Assembly (NCBI GenBank): GCA_041484845.1
Contig: JBGPIK010000074.1
Location: 1-20,885 of the forward strand
Length of the DNA stretch: 20,885 bases
Source: JBGPIK01 sp041484845
GTDB taxonomy: Bacteria; Desulfobacterota; Binatia; UBA9968
Direction: 5' to 3'
Shown here: in pieces, positions 6,295 to 12,569 of the stretch
Layout of the letters: the number at the start of each line of letters is the position of its first letter
How positions within the stretch are numbered: the first letter of the stretch is position 1
The notes under the pieces: generated by a model
Told to the model about the DNA's origin: nothing
What the model saw: only the letters and a program-made list of their open reading frames with translations
The model's database searches: none
Made by a program: the position numbers and the translations under genes

Positions 6295-6788
6295 TCGCGA
6301 ATTTGTTTTTTTCTAATCCTCAGCTCGGAAAAAAAATCCTCCAACAGGAGCGAGCATGACTGCGCTAAAACCCCGCCGCTCACCGGCAACCGGTGATTCA
6401 ATCGCTCATCTTCGCAAAGCCGATATAGCGACACAACGGCGCCGGCTTTCGCGTCCAAGCAGCCGAACACCAAACGCCCAATGCGCGCCTGGAGTATAGC
6501 GCCGACACACATGATGCACGGTTCCAGGGTGACGTAGATCTCGCATTCCGTAAGGCGCCACTTTTGAAGCAACTTTGAAGCTTCTTCGATGGCCAAGATC
6601 TCGCCATGACTCATAGGGTTCTGGAGCTCTTCTCTGCGATTAAAACCTCGCCCGACGACCCGATCACCACAAACGACGACGGCCCCAACCGGAACTTCCC
6701 CTCGGGCGCCCGCCTCTTTGGCTTCCGCTAACGCCAGTTCCATATAAAAATTATCGCGCAACTTAAACTCCGAGGAAACATCCGCCAT
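6258..6788 (-). CDS. tadA: tRNA adenosine(34) deaminase TadA
   Basis: TadA converts A34 to inosine in the anticodon of tRNA-Arg(ACG) using a zinc-activated water. The cytidine-deaminase-fold motifs are present: VPVGAVVVCGDRVVGRGFN, then SHGEILAIEEA with the zinc His and the proton-shuttling Glu, EPCIMCVGAIL with the two zinc Cys, and RLVFGCLDAKAGAV. The usual HAE triad reads HGE, a conservative change. I place the start at ATG 6788 (MADVSSEF), giving 176 residues; the open frame extends further up to 6872, but no ribosome site supports it. The C-terminus is unusual: the last residues (ERWPSPVEGA) and the stop lie in the tRNA-Ser-derived repeat, so tadA and tRNA-Ser overlapped before the island inserted. 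Confidence 0.92.
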   Translation of the reverse strand: MADVSSEFKLRDNFYMELALAEAKEAGARGEVPVGAVVVCGDRVVGRGFNRREELQNPMSHGEILAIEEASKLLQKWRLTECEIYVTLEPCIMCVGAILQARIGRLVFGCLDAKAGAVVSLYRLCEDERLNHRLPVSGGVLAQSCSLLLEDFFSELRIRKKQIRDAERWPSPVEGA

Positions 6789-6965
6789 ACAATTGGGAGA
6801 CCATAACATAAATGCAAACTCAAACAAATTGTTGGAAACTTTTTTGCTACCGCATCGAGTAACGATTGTCACGTCCGGTTTTGGCGATGCCGCCGCGGTA
6901 CGATGTGAGTACTGCTCCGCAATCGCGATAGCGAATGGTTTGCTAGGACTTCGGCTGAACGGCCG

Positions 6966-7784
6966 CTAGGGATGCATATATTCGATTGGCGGCGGCTCGA
7001 TGTCGGTATTCACCTCGGAAACCCCGGGCACCGCCTTGGCGATGCGAACGATTTCCCCCTCTAGATCTGGATCAGCCAAGATACCGGAGATGCTGACGTT
7101 CCCACCGTCGCTGCGAACATTAAGAATGACATTGCGTGTTTTCGCCGAGGTAATTAAAGCGGCCTGAACTCTCGCCGTTACCGTCAGATCGCGAAAAGCT
7201 TTTTCCGAGTCTTGAGTCGGTTGATATTCGTCCCGCCGCGCTGCCTCCGAAATGAGTTGAGCTGCCGTGTCCGAACTCATATGCGTTGTGTTCACGACGA
7301 GATCATAACCAACGGGGGTCTCCCAATCGATGTTGAATAGCGCCCTGAGGCGGCGGCTCCGCACGCGATCCAGATCTTTTAAAAATTGCCGCGCATTCTC
7401 GCCGGAAAGACCCCGGCGATTTTTTACCTGTTCGATTCGGTAGTCCATTGAAGCGACGATCATCACTTTTAACACATGGCGGATTCCGGGGAACAACTCC
7501 TGACCAGCCCGACCGTAATAAACCAGTCTGTCGCCTTGCGCGACTTCGCACATGGCGGCCTGAAGGGTAATGCGATATAGCCGCAAACTTTCAAGCCAAC
7601 GCTCCCACCAGTGCCCCTCAGTCTCCAGGACTTCGGTAAATTTTGCTTCAGGGATTCCATAGCGCCGGCTGGCCTCGATCAACACCTCCCGATTGACCGA
7701 GCGGTAGTTCAAATTCGCTGCGACCTTTTCAGCAATCTCACTGCCACCCGTAAATGCTGCATGAGACACGGTCACGATAGACAT
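6966..7784 (-). CDS. Cytidylate kinase-like protein fused to a BON domain
   Basis: This is a 272-residue protein with an AAGGAGG ribosome site nine bases before ATG 7784. Residues 1-185 follow the cytidylate-kinase-like (Cytidylate_kin2) layout: VTVSHAAFTGGSEIAEKVA at the P-loop position, NREVLIEASRRYGIPE, ERWLESLRLYRI, LVYYGRAGQELFPG, then FLKDLDRVRSRRLRALFN and YDLVVNTTHMS. The P-loop is degenerate (FTGGSEIA where active kinases of this group usually carry GSGG-type loops and kinases of the main family a GxGKS), so nucleotide phosphorylation is uncertain. Residues about 197-265 form a BON domain (VTARVQAALITS, LNVRSDGGNVSISGILAD, AKAVPGVSEVNTDI), a lipid/ligand-binding fold usually found outside the cytoplasm. 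Here it has no signal peptide. The fusion suggests a regulatory or sensing role; this is inference. Confidence 0.8.
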   Translation of the reverse strand: MSIVTVSHAAFTGGSEIAEKVAANLNYRSVNREVLIEASRRYGIPEAKFTEVLETEGHWWERWLESLRLYRITLQAAMCEVAQGDRLVYYGRAGQELFPGIRHVLKVMIVASMDYRIEQVKNRRGLSGENARQFLKDLDRVRSRRLRALFNIDWETPVGYDLVVNTTHMSSDTAAQLISEAARRDEYQPTQDSEKAFRDLTVTARVQAALITSAKTRNVILNVRSDGGNVSISGILADPDLEGEIVRIAKAVPGVSEVNTDIEPPPIEYMHP

Positions 7785-8042
7785 AAGGTCAGACCTCCTT
7801 TTTGCGAGATTTGAACTCTTAATTTGACACGATTCTGAGTCGCTCCTTCTTTTACCTCCACCAGATGCTTAAAAACAAGCCGGGACGTACCCCTACCGCA
7901 AGATGGGCGCGTTAAACGGATCCCGCTGCTATAGCTACAAGAGAAGCCCGGCCCACGTCAATCGTTGGCTGCACACCTGAATTTAATAAGCGCCAATACT
8001 ATCACCGATGAGGAATAGACAGCAATTTAAAACAGACCGGAT

Positions 8043-8420
8043 TTAGAGCCTGTGCAGAAACTTTCTGAGGCGACCCATGAGTTCAATCATCTTTACCGGC
8101 TTAAGCAGAAAGTCATTGCACCCGCCGCTTAATGAGGGGGCCCGCATGTGCGGAAATACGCTCATGCCGATGATCGGAATGCCATCGGCCTCGGGTCTTA
8201 GTTTTACGGCAGAGATAAAATCCAAACCGCCCATATCCGAAAGGTCAAGCTCAAGCAGGATCAAATCCGGACGGTGCTCCGTCACTTTCTTAAGCCCTCC
8301 TTCTCCAGTAACGGCTACGACAGGATTCAATCCCGCGAACATGACCTGCTTGACCAATAGCTGTGTTTGGTTGGGCTGTTTCTCAACTATCAGGACGGTC
8401 TTTCCTGCTATTTTCGTCAT
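8043..8420 (-). CDS. Single-domain receiver protein lacking the phospho-acceptor Asp
   Basis: This is a 125-residue CheY-like receiver with no output domain. The fold is clear: KTVLIVEKQPNQTQLLVKQV at strand 1/helix 1, HRPDLILLELDLSDMGGLDF around the usual phosphorylation site, IPIIGMSVF with the conserved Ser/Thr position, and FLLKPVKMIELMGRL with the conserved Lys. The phospho-acceptor, normally Asp in the LLD position, is Glu (LLE), and the acidic pair after strand 1 is EK rather than DD/DE. The protein therefore probably cannot be phosphorylated normally and may be locked in one state. ATG 8420 is preferred; the frame also has a TTG at 8447. No histidine kinase gene is nearby. Confidence 0.8.
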   Translation of the reverse strand: MTKIAGKTVLIVEKQPNQTQLLVKQVMFAGLNPVVAVTGEGGLKKVTEHRPDLILLELDLSDMGGLDFISAVKLRPEADGIPIIGMSVFPHMRAPSLSGGCNDFLLKPVKMIELMGRLRKFLHRL

Positions 8421-8585
8421 AACAGTTGATTCCGTAGCAATAGTCAATAGGCAATAATCACGCCATTTATGCCATCGACATTATTGATTGCTATTAACGA
8501 AGACGCAGATGACCGACGACGACTCATTTAGCGCTATGCGGCCCGGAGTCGTACAAAAAGAGTCGGTCAATCTCTCGGATAGGCG

Positions 8586-8861
8586 CTACTTGACGGTGCG
8601 GCCGTTCCGGACAACCCCGGATGGATCCGTGCACTCACAGGGTTCACCCGCCGGCCCGAGCCCATAAGGGCAAATAAACCTGCCTACGTTGCACTCCCTT
8701 TCGGTCACCTGATTCATCATTTTGTCGAAGAAGCCTTGAGGTTGCGCCCTTTGTGTTCGAGATACGCTGGTTGTCGTTGTGCAACCGGACAACCACAAAC
8801 ACAGCGTTAAGATGCAGAACAACTGTAAGTTTTTGCGTAGTCTTCCGGACAAAAATCCCAT
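8586..8861 (-). CDS. Small lipoprotein with Cys-rich C-terminus
   Basis: ATG 8861 gives 91 residues: MGFLSGRLRKNLQLFCILTL, then a lipobox LWLSGC at about residues 21-26. The mature part is short and ends in a compact Cys- and Gly-rich segment (ECNVGRFICPYGLGPAGEPC, then ECTDPSGVVRNGRTVK), which looks conserved and probably disulfide-bonded. The longer open frame upstream (to 9077) runs through the tRNA-Arg fragment and is rejected. It would sit in the inner or outer membrane facing the periplasm. Function unknown. Confidence 0.7.
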   Translation of the reverse strand: MGFLSGRLRKNLQLFCILTLCLWLSGCTTTTSVSRTQRAQPQGFFDKMMNQVTERECNVGRFICPYGLGPAGEPCECTDPSGVVRNGRTVK

Positions 8862-8905
8862 GATGGTGGGATCACCTATTAGACTCTTGTTGACAGCCGC
8901 AAGCG

Positions 8906-8950
8906 TGGCGCGCCCGGAGGGATTTGAACCCCCAACCCCCAGATCCGTAG
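8906..8950 (-). pseudogene. 3' fragment of tRNA-Arg(ACG), attachment-site scar
   Basis: On the minus strand the sequence runs from the anticodon loop (CTACGGA, anticodon ACG) through the stem half TCTGG, a T-arm with GGTTCAAATCC, and the acceptor end CCGGGCGCG followed by CCA. The D-arm and 5' acceptor half are missing: upstream sequence does not pair. A bare 3' half from the anticodon loop to CCA is the usual product of an element integrating into a tRNA gene. The intact gene should then lie at the other end of the element, to the right and outside this window. It is not a functional tRNA. Confidence 0.75.
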
Positions 8951-9056
8951 TTCGTCCTGGCACTAAACCAGGGCGATTGAGAGAGAGATAAGTGCTTATA
9001 TTTGCTGGCTTTCGCATATCGTCGTTCTGGCTGGTTACAGGGCATTCTACCTCAAT

Positions 9057-9078
9057 GTGGAAACAAAGTGGAAACAAA
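9057..9078 (+). repeat. Tandem 11-bp repeat near the tRNA-Arg scar
   Basis: Two perfect tandem copies of GTGGAAACAAA lie about 107 bp inside the presumed element edge. Such paired direct repeats are common beside integrase attachment sites and may be arm-type binding sites. Confidence 0.55.
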
Positions 9079-9184
9079 TTTCGATGATGGCGCGGCCAGG
9101 GGCATAGGTGGGCACGACCCCGGCCTACCGATGGGCAGCACCAGTCCCTCCCTTACGCCACAAAAAAACAAAAGGGGCTGAAAC

Positions 9185-9520
9185 ATGGCGAGAGGCAGGC
9201 GCACAGATCTAACGATAGCCGTGTTAGCAATGGTTCTGTTCGAGATGGGCTTTGAACCGGGGATGATTGCGCAGCTGGCGGACCTACCGCGAGCAACGGT
9301 CAACGATATCATCATGCGAAACGGTCCCTGGTATGAATTGACCGAAACTGAGCTTTACCGAACCACCCGGCGACAAGTAATCAAGAAGATTAACGAGATG
9401 GCTGACGGCCTGGCAATGAAGGTACTGGCGAAAGTGAATCAGAGAATTGCAAAGGCGGACTCCTTTGAGTCGTTACGAATTGTAGAATCATTGCTTCGCG
9501 TAGAGAGGTTAATGGGATGA
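9185..9520 (+). CDS. HTH-containing protein of an integrated element
   Basis: This is a 111-residue basic protein (MARGRRTDLTIAVLAMVLFE) preceded by GGGG eight bases upstream of the ATG. The N-terminal part (about residues 8-45) reads as a helix-turn-helix: VLFEMGFEPGMIAQLADL, PRATVNDIIMRNGPW. The remainder is helical (RRQVIKKINEMADGLAMKVL, ESLRIVESLLRVERLMG). It could be a transcriptional regulator or a small terminase-like DNA-binding protein; neither is certain. Its stop overlaps the start of the next gene (ATGA), so the two are translationally coupled. Position just inside a tRNA-Arg scar fits a regulator of the lost mobile element. Confidence 0.65.
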   Translation: MARGRRTDLTIAVLAMVLFEMGFEPGMIAQLADLPRATVNDIIMRNGPWYELTETELYRTTRRQVIKKINEMADGLAMKVLAKVNQRIAKADSFESLRIVESLLRVERLMG

Positions 9521-9720
9521 ACAAAGAGCAGGAAAGAAACATGGAGCAGTATCTCAGCACCCGTGAGTTGATGGAGACGCTGAGCATTAGCCGGAGCAGC
9601 GTCTGCAGGCTCATGGACAAGGGAATGCCGAGCATCATGGTTGGGAGCGTTCACCGATTCCCTATTGAACAGGTCTTGACGTGGTTACGCGGCCGGCATT
9701 CTCACAAAGCGAAGAACTAG
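9517..9720 (+). CDS. Excisionase-family / MerR-like DNA-binding protein
   Basis: This is a 67-residue protein of the helix-turn-helix excisionase type: YLSTRELMETLSISRSSVCR, LMDKGMPSIMVGSVHRFP, IEQVLTWLRGR. The pattern 'STRELxxxLxxSRSxVxRLxxxGMPxxxVGxxxRF' is the standard winged-helix DNA-binding domain that binds attachment or regulatory sites. ATG 9517 overlaps the previous stop by four bases. It may have helped excise the element that left the tRNA-Arg scar at 8906. The matching integrase is not in the window. Confidence 0.8.
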   Translation: MNKEQERNMEQYLSTRELMETLSISRSSVCRLMDKGMPSIMVGSVHRFPIEQVLTWLRGRHSHKAKN

Positions 9721-9761
9721 AAACCCAAAAACAATGCCCAGTAATTTCTCTCCGTGTTTGG

Positions 9762-9979
9762 TTACAGAACGGCTAAGAATTCTTCGACTGTTACTTGCGC
9801 GCCCTTCAGGAGACCGCGCAAGGTGCCGCGATCAAGCTCCTTGTGATCTGGAATCGAAAGATGGCGGCCATCGTGGCGGTAATAGATCATATGGCTGCCC
9901 TTTGGTGATGGAAAACAAACCCGAGTTTTTGAAAGGCTTTGGCCGCTTCCCTGCCGGAGATGACCGGAAGCGGAGGCAT
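9762..9979 (-). pseudogene. hicA: HicA-type toxin gene, disrupted by a one-base frameshift
   Basis: The start MPPLPVISGREAAKAFQKLG (ATG 9979) and, one frame over, the rest KGSHMIYYRHDGRHLSIPDH, KELDRGTLRGLLKGAQ, VTVEEFLAVL to TAA 9764-9762 together make a standard 72-residue HicA mRNA interferase, including the catalytic-type GSHxxY segment. The two parts join if one base is restored in the A-run at about 9908-9911. As written, translation stops soon after the shift, so the toxin is inactive, unless the shift is a sequencing error or is programmed. The start overlaps the hicB stop by one base (TGATG). Confidence 0.8.
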
Positions 9980-10191
9980 CAGGCAGCGACTTCGATAAAA
10001 TGAACTTCGGGTGGCTGAACGGGATTGTTCATCGCCCGGCGGACCTCAAGAATGCCGTCGATAGCTTCTTTGATATTCTCCAGGGCTTCGTCCTTGGTCT
10101 TTCCTTGAGAGACGCAACCGGGTAAGGAGGGACACTCGGCCACGATGTACCCGTCTTCGCCGGGCGTGAGAGTTACGAGATACTGTTTCAT
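9979..10191 (-). CDS. hicB: HicB-family antitoxin
   Basis: This is a 70-residue protein beginning MKQYLVTLTPGEDGYIVAEC, then PSLPGCVSQGKTKDEALENI, KEAIDGILEVRRAMNN. This is the partially RNase H-like HicB fold that binds and blocks HicA. A good ribosome site (GGAGGG) precedes ATG 10191. It lacks a C-terminal HTH, as many short HicB proteins do. It is coupled to the broken hicA by TGATG. With the toxin dead, the antitoxin is a relic or could still neutralise other HicA toxins. Confidence 0.88.
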   Translation of the reverse strand: MKQYLVTLTPGEDGYIVAECPSLPGCVSQGKTKDEALENIKEAIDGILEVRRAMNNPVQPPEVHFIEVAA

Positions 10192-10524
10192 ACATCCCTC
10201 CGTCTGGAGTTACCTAAAGGCTATACCAACGCGGCGGGCGAAGCAACTTGCCGTGATAAACGGAGAAACAGGGAAACGCACAGAGCGGCTAGATTTTGCG
10301 CTCAATAAGTACGTGGGCATTGCTAGAAGAGCAGAATGAAACGCGAGGAATATCAGGGACACTTTCTCACGGCCGAGCTCGGATGTGAGAAACGCTTTTT
10401 TGACCGACAGTTCCGAGCATAGGAAAGAACGGGTATTCGCCAGATATCGCCATAATTAAAAAGGGCGCTGACGCTGAAAGACGGGCGATTGACGTTCCAC
10501 GGGGGAGGCCATAAGATAAATCCT
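10192..10524. other. Non-coding or decayed stretch upstream of hicB
   Basis: No intact gene is supported. A segment at 10334-10354, beginning GAATGAAACGCGAGG, recurs at 12811-12831 with one mismatch in 21 and includes an ATG in each place, but the frames behind it differ and are short (28 codons here). Minus-strand frames over 10353-10606 are open but have no ribosome site or family resemblance. Confidence 0.4.
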
Positions 10525-10618
10525 GAGCGGTAAGCCCGCTGTAGGTTCTTGCGGTGTTCCCATCCATCGGATGGCAAAGCCGCAGGGCAACAAATCTACA
10601 CGGCACGCTCTTTTTTTT
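10525..10618 (+). ncRNA. Nested-hairpin RNA ending in a T8 tract (candidate small RNA or terminator)
   Basis: Four helices nest inside each other. GAGCG (10525-10529) pairs with CGCTC (10606-10610). TGTAGGTT (10540-10547) pairs with AATCTACA (10593-10600) with one G-U. TGCGG (10550-10554) pairs with CCGCA (10580-10584). CCATCC (10560-10565) pairs with GGATGG (10569-10574) around a 3-nt loop. Eight Ts follow at once (10611-10618). This is much longer and more ordered than a simple terminator. It contains GCAAAGCC, a segment also seen in c-di-GMP-I riboswitches, but the rest of that consensus is absent. No downstream gene in the same direction starts nearby, which fits a free-standing RNA rather than a riboswitch. 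On the other strand the same helices form, but no T-run follows. Confidence 0.45.
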
Positions 10619-10622
10619 CCCC

Positions 10623-10735
10623 TCATAGATAGCGGTCGTCGTAATGAACCTTTTCGCTAAACACGTCGTACCACTTTACGTCTCCCCGCTCGTACTTGCG
10701 AAACACTCCCCACGAGAAAAGGTCCGCCGCTGGCT
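10623..10735 (-). pseudogene. C-terminal fragment of an unknown protein
   Basis: A frame open for 37 codons reads LFSWGVFRKYERGDVKWYDV, then FSEKVHYDDRYL and a TGA at 10625-10623. The composition (aromatic/charged alternation, WYDVF, HYDDRYL) looks like a real protein end, but there is no start codon and a stop lies just upstream. It follows the broken protease gene on the same strand and may be the remnant of a third gene in that operon. Family not recognised. Confidence 0.35.
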
Positions 10736-10744
10736 ATAGCGACA

Positions 10745-11178
10745 TTAGATCCGTGGGATTCTCTGAAGATCGAAACATGGAGGGTCCGGAGTCCAGTCGA
10801 AGGTCGCCACGAAATGATTAAAGAAGCCAGTCTACCCAAGTATTCCAGTCGTTGAAATACCGTAAGCAAACACAACGCGAGCCTCAAAAGTCTGCGCGGC
10901 GAGGGTGAGAGTAACGATGTGCAGAAACCCCGCGGTCTCCCCGACGCCAATGCCTGTGAATGCCACCGGCAGCCCCTTTGTAACGGGGATTCCTACGTCA
11001 TCTCCGATCTGGGCGTCAAAAATGCAATGGTCTGCACCCGTATCAAGGATCGACTCAATCGGCGCGGTTTTCTTGTCTTGATACCAGATAAGAACTTTGA
11101 GTGCTGGACGCCAGACATAATCCAGCTTGGTGCAGGGTCTATATGATTCAGCGGAAACGGCTTATAGGGATATTTCAC
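10745..11178 (-). pseudogene. Retropepsin-like aspartic protease gene, inactivated
   Basis: The start VKYPYKPFPLNHID (GTG 11178) matches the usual leader of small bacterial retropepsin-like proteases found behind DUF5678 genes. After one frameshift near 11120-11135 the sequence continues WRPALKVLIWYQDKKTAPIE, SILDTGADHCIFDAQIGDDV, GIPVTKGLPVAFTGIGVGET, with the catalytic DTGA. It then reads YGISTTGILG followed by TAG (10834-10832), then in the same frame TGFFNHFVATFDWTPDPPCF to a TAA at 10747-10745. Intact relatives read GILGQxGFF here, so the TAG is a CAG-to-TAG nonsense change. Restored, the protein would have about 144 residues. The start overlaps the end of the DUF5678 gene by 17 bases. 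Confidence 0.7.
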
Positions 11179-11383
11179 GAGGCGTAATGAAAACCTTGCT
11201 GGCCCAAGTTTCGGGAATCTTCACGATGACCGGTTCCTTTTCGCCAAGACCTTCGGCGGCTTTAATGACCTCCGAATAAGTATCGCCATAAGCCACAACC
11301 TTCGATTCATCCCCCGAAAAGGCAACCCAGCTATTTGGCTTTGCTTCCCTTAGCAGTCGGACTCTTTCCTCGGCGCTCATCAT
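11162..11383 (-). CDS. DUF5678-family small protein
   Basis: This is a 73-residue protein: MMSAEERVRLLREAKPNSWV, AFSGDESKVVAYGDTYSEVI, KAAEGLGEKEPVIVKIPETW. The pattern (helix, 'xWVAFxGDExKVVAxGDxxxEVxxxA', then 'PVIxKxP') is that of DUF5678. These proteins are usually encoded directly upstream of a small retropepsin-like protease, as here. Their role is not established; an antitoxin-like or substrate/partner role has been suspected from the pairing, which is inference. A GAGGAG site lies just before the double ATG at 11383/11380. The partner protease is broken, so this gene may be on its way out. Confidence 0.75.
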   Translation of the reverse strand: MMSAEERVRLLREAKPNSWVAFSGDESKVVAYGDTYSEVIKAAEGLGEKEPVIVKIPETWASKVFITPREISL

Positions 11384-11712
11384 AAACTCTCCTCGGCGGG
11401 CTTCTCGATCCTTCGCCTATAAAATTTAGCACCCTACTGTCAAACGCCCAAGGGAGCCATCAGGAAAGCACCGGCCAAAAAAGAGTGTCCCTGGGTTTAA
11501 GTTCGGCCCCTTGCTTTACCGGTCAAATCCAAATTTTCCTTGCTCCGGTTACGGATCGAGTTTCAAAAGGGGGCGCCGTTGGGCAAGCGTCTGACGAAAG
11601 CGCACTAGCGGTTTTTCCGGCAAGACTGTCAAGAAAGCAAAGCACGACCCCGGTGACGCCTGCCGGGTCGCCGCTCCATCCCATTAGGTTCCACGGCTGG
11701 CGGTGGTATGTG
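11384..11712. other. Intergenic stretch holding a decayed binding-protein fragment
   Basis: Apart from the repeat at 11584-11656 nothing coding is supported. Downstream of the repeat lies a small G+C-rich palindrome-like stretch (GACGCCTGCCGGGTCGCC, about 11655-11672). The open frame at 11485-11730 is not protein-like outside the repeat. Confidence 0.4.
11584..11656 (+). repeat. Direct repeat copy A (binding-protein fragment)
   Basis: These 73 bases match 12958-13029 with a few substitutions and one extra base. Both contain CCGGCAAGACTGTCAAGAAA. In copy B the bases are read as codons (NALSGFPGKTVKKPKHDP) of the truncated binding protein; here an extra T in the T-run and a TAG break that frame. 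Confidence 0.75.
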
Positions 11713-11748
11713 TTGACATTGTGTATATAAATGGTTTAAAACGTTTTA
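11713..11748 (+). promoter_or_regulatory. Promoter and palindromic operator of the tacA-tacT-higA operon
   Basis: A perfect -35 TTGACA (11713-11718) is followed 18 bp later by a -10-like TAAAAC (11737-11742). A perfect 12-bp palindrome TAAAACGTTTTA (11737-11748) overlaps the -10, just upstream of the ribosome site and ATG 11767. Autoregulation by the RHH antitoxin-toxin complex binding such a palindrome is the rule in this family. Confidence 0.6.
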
Positions 11749-11766
11749 TTGTAAGAGGTGACTTGT

Positions 11767-12045
11767 ATGGCTCAAACACAAACGCGAGATGAGATTATCA
11801 ACCTGCGCGCAAGCAAACGGCAAAAGAGGTTGATCGATCAGGCTGCGGAATTGCTCGACAGGAGCCGGTCGGATTTTATGTTGGACGTAGCGTGTCGGGA
11901 GGCTGAGGCTTTACTGTTGGATCAAAATCGTTTCACACTTCCCAAAGAAAAGTTTGAACGTTTCATGGCGATGCTCGATCATCCACCACGCGACAACGTG
12001 AAGCTTAGAAAACTGCTTCAATCCAAAGCCCCATGGGATCGGTGA
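11767..12045 (+). CDS. tacA: DUF1778/TacA-type ribbon-helix-helix antitoxin
   Basis: This is a 92-residue protein with the typical TacA N-terminus (TRDEIINLRASKRQKRLIDQ), an RHH DNA-binding domain (AAELLDRSRSDFMLDVACRE, AEALLLDQNRF) and a C-terminal toxin-neutralising tail (LPKEKFERFMAMLDHPP, LRKLLQSKAPWDR). ATG 11767 follows AGAGGTG. It neutralises the acetyltransferase toxin encoded next, whose start overlaps this gene by 13 bases, and probably represses the operon through the palindrome upstream. Confidence 0.9.
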   Translation: MAQTQTRDEIINLRASKRQKRLIDQAAELLDRSRSDFMLDVACREAEALLLDQNRFTLPKEKFERFMAMLDHPPRDNVKLRKLLQSKAPWDR

Positions 12046-12569
12046 GCGGCCCTGCGAGCATACGCGAACCGGAAAAGCTTGAAGCCGAGCACGACGTCTC
12101 AGCATTTGATTGCGGCGAGCCTACCTTGAATGATTGGCTGGGGCGCCGGGCTTTTCAAAACCAACAAAGCGGTGCGTCCAACACATATATTATTTCAGAC
12201 GGCGTTCGAGTTGTGGGCTACTACAGCCTGGCGGCCGGTTCAGTGGATAGGGAGACGGCGCCCGGGCGTGTGAGGCGCAACGTGCCGGATCCGGTGCCGG
12301 TGGTCGTTTTAGCTCGGCTTGCGGTTGACCGGTCTTTCCAAGGCCAAGGACTCGGGCGCGCATTGCTGCGCGACGCGGTGCTGCGCACTATGCAGGCCGC
12401 GGACATCATCGGTGTCCGCGCAATTTTGGTTCATGCGCTCTCGGAGCGGGCTAAGCGTTTTTATGAAGATTGCGGATTTGCGGCCTCGCCGATCAATCCA
12501 ATGACACTGATGGTTACTGTCTCAGAGGCCATCAACGCACTACGTAAAAAACAATGGAGCGAGCGATGA
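12033..12569 (+). CDS. tacT: GNAT-family toxin TacT (aminoacyl-tRNA acetyltransferase)
   Basis: This is a 178-residue GNAT protein. Typical TacT landmarks are: DVSAFDCGEPTLNDWLGRRA at the N-terminus, TYIISDGVRVVGYYSLAAGS, the acetyl-CoA-binding motif A (VLARLAVDRSFQGQGLGRAL), then VHALSERAKRFYEDCGFAAS with the conserved Tyr, and the C-terminal INPMTLMVTV. TacT toxins acetylate the amino group of charged tRNAs and block translation. All key segments are intact, so this toxin looks functional. The ATG at 12033 overlaps tacA, and its TGA overlaps the higA start (ATGA), so three genes are coupled. Confidence 0.9.
   Translation: MGSVSGPASIREPEKLEAEHDVSAFDCGEPTLNDWLGRRAFQNQQSGASNTYIISDGVRVVGYYSLAAGSVDRETAPGRVRRNVPDPVPVVVLARLAVDRSFQGQGLGRALLRDAVLRTMQAADIIGVRAILVHALSERAKRFYEDCGFAASPINPMTLMVTVSEAINALRKKQWSER

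Noticed and set aside
6077..6396. Integrase C-terminus next to the island core
   Set aside because: None of the frames shows the R-H-R-Y residues or any tyrosine recombinase motif; only short repeats are evident.
8906..8991. Complete functional tRNA on the minus strand
   Set aside because: Only the part from the anticodon loop to CCA is tRNA-like; the D-arm and 5' acceptor strand do not exist.
8862..9077. Longer N-terminus for the lipoprotein gene (start at 9077)
   Set aside because: The extension is translated tRNA-Arg fragment and flanking repeat; the signal peptide starts at 8861.
10541..10600. c-di-GMP-I (GEMM) riboswitch, suggested by GCAAAGCC and a preceding hairpin
   Set aside because: The GAAA tetraloop, its receptor and the flanking conserved segments are missing, and no gene follows in the right direction.
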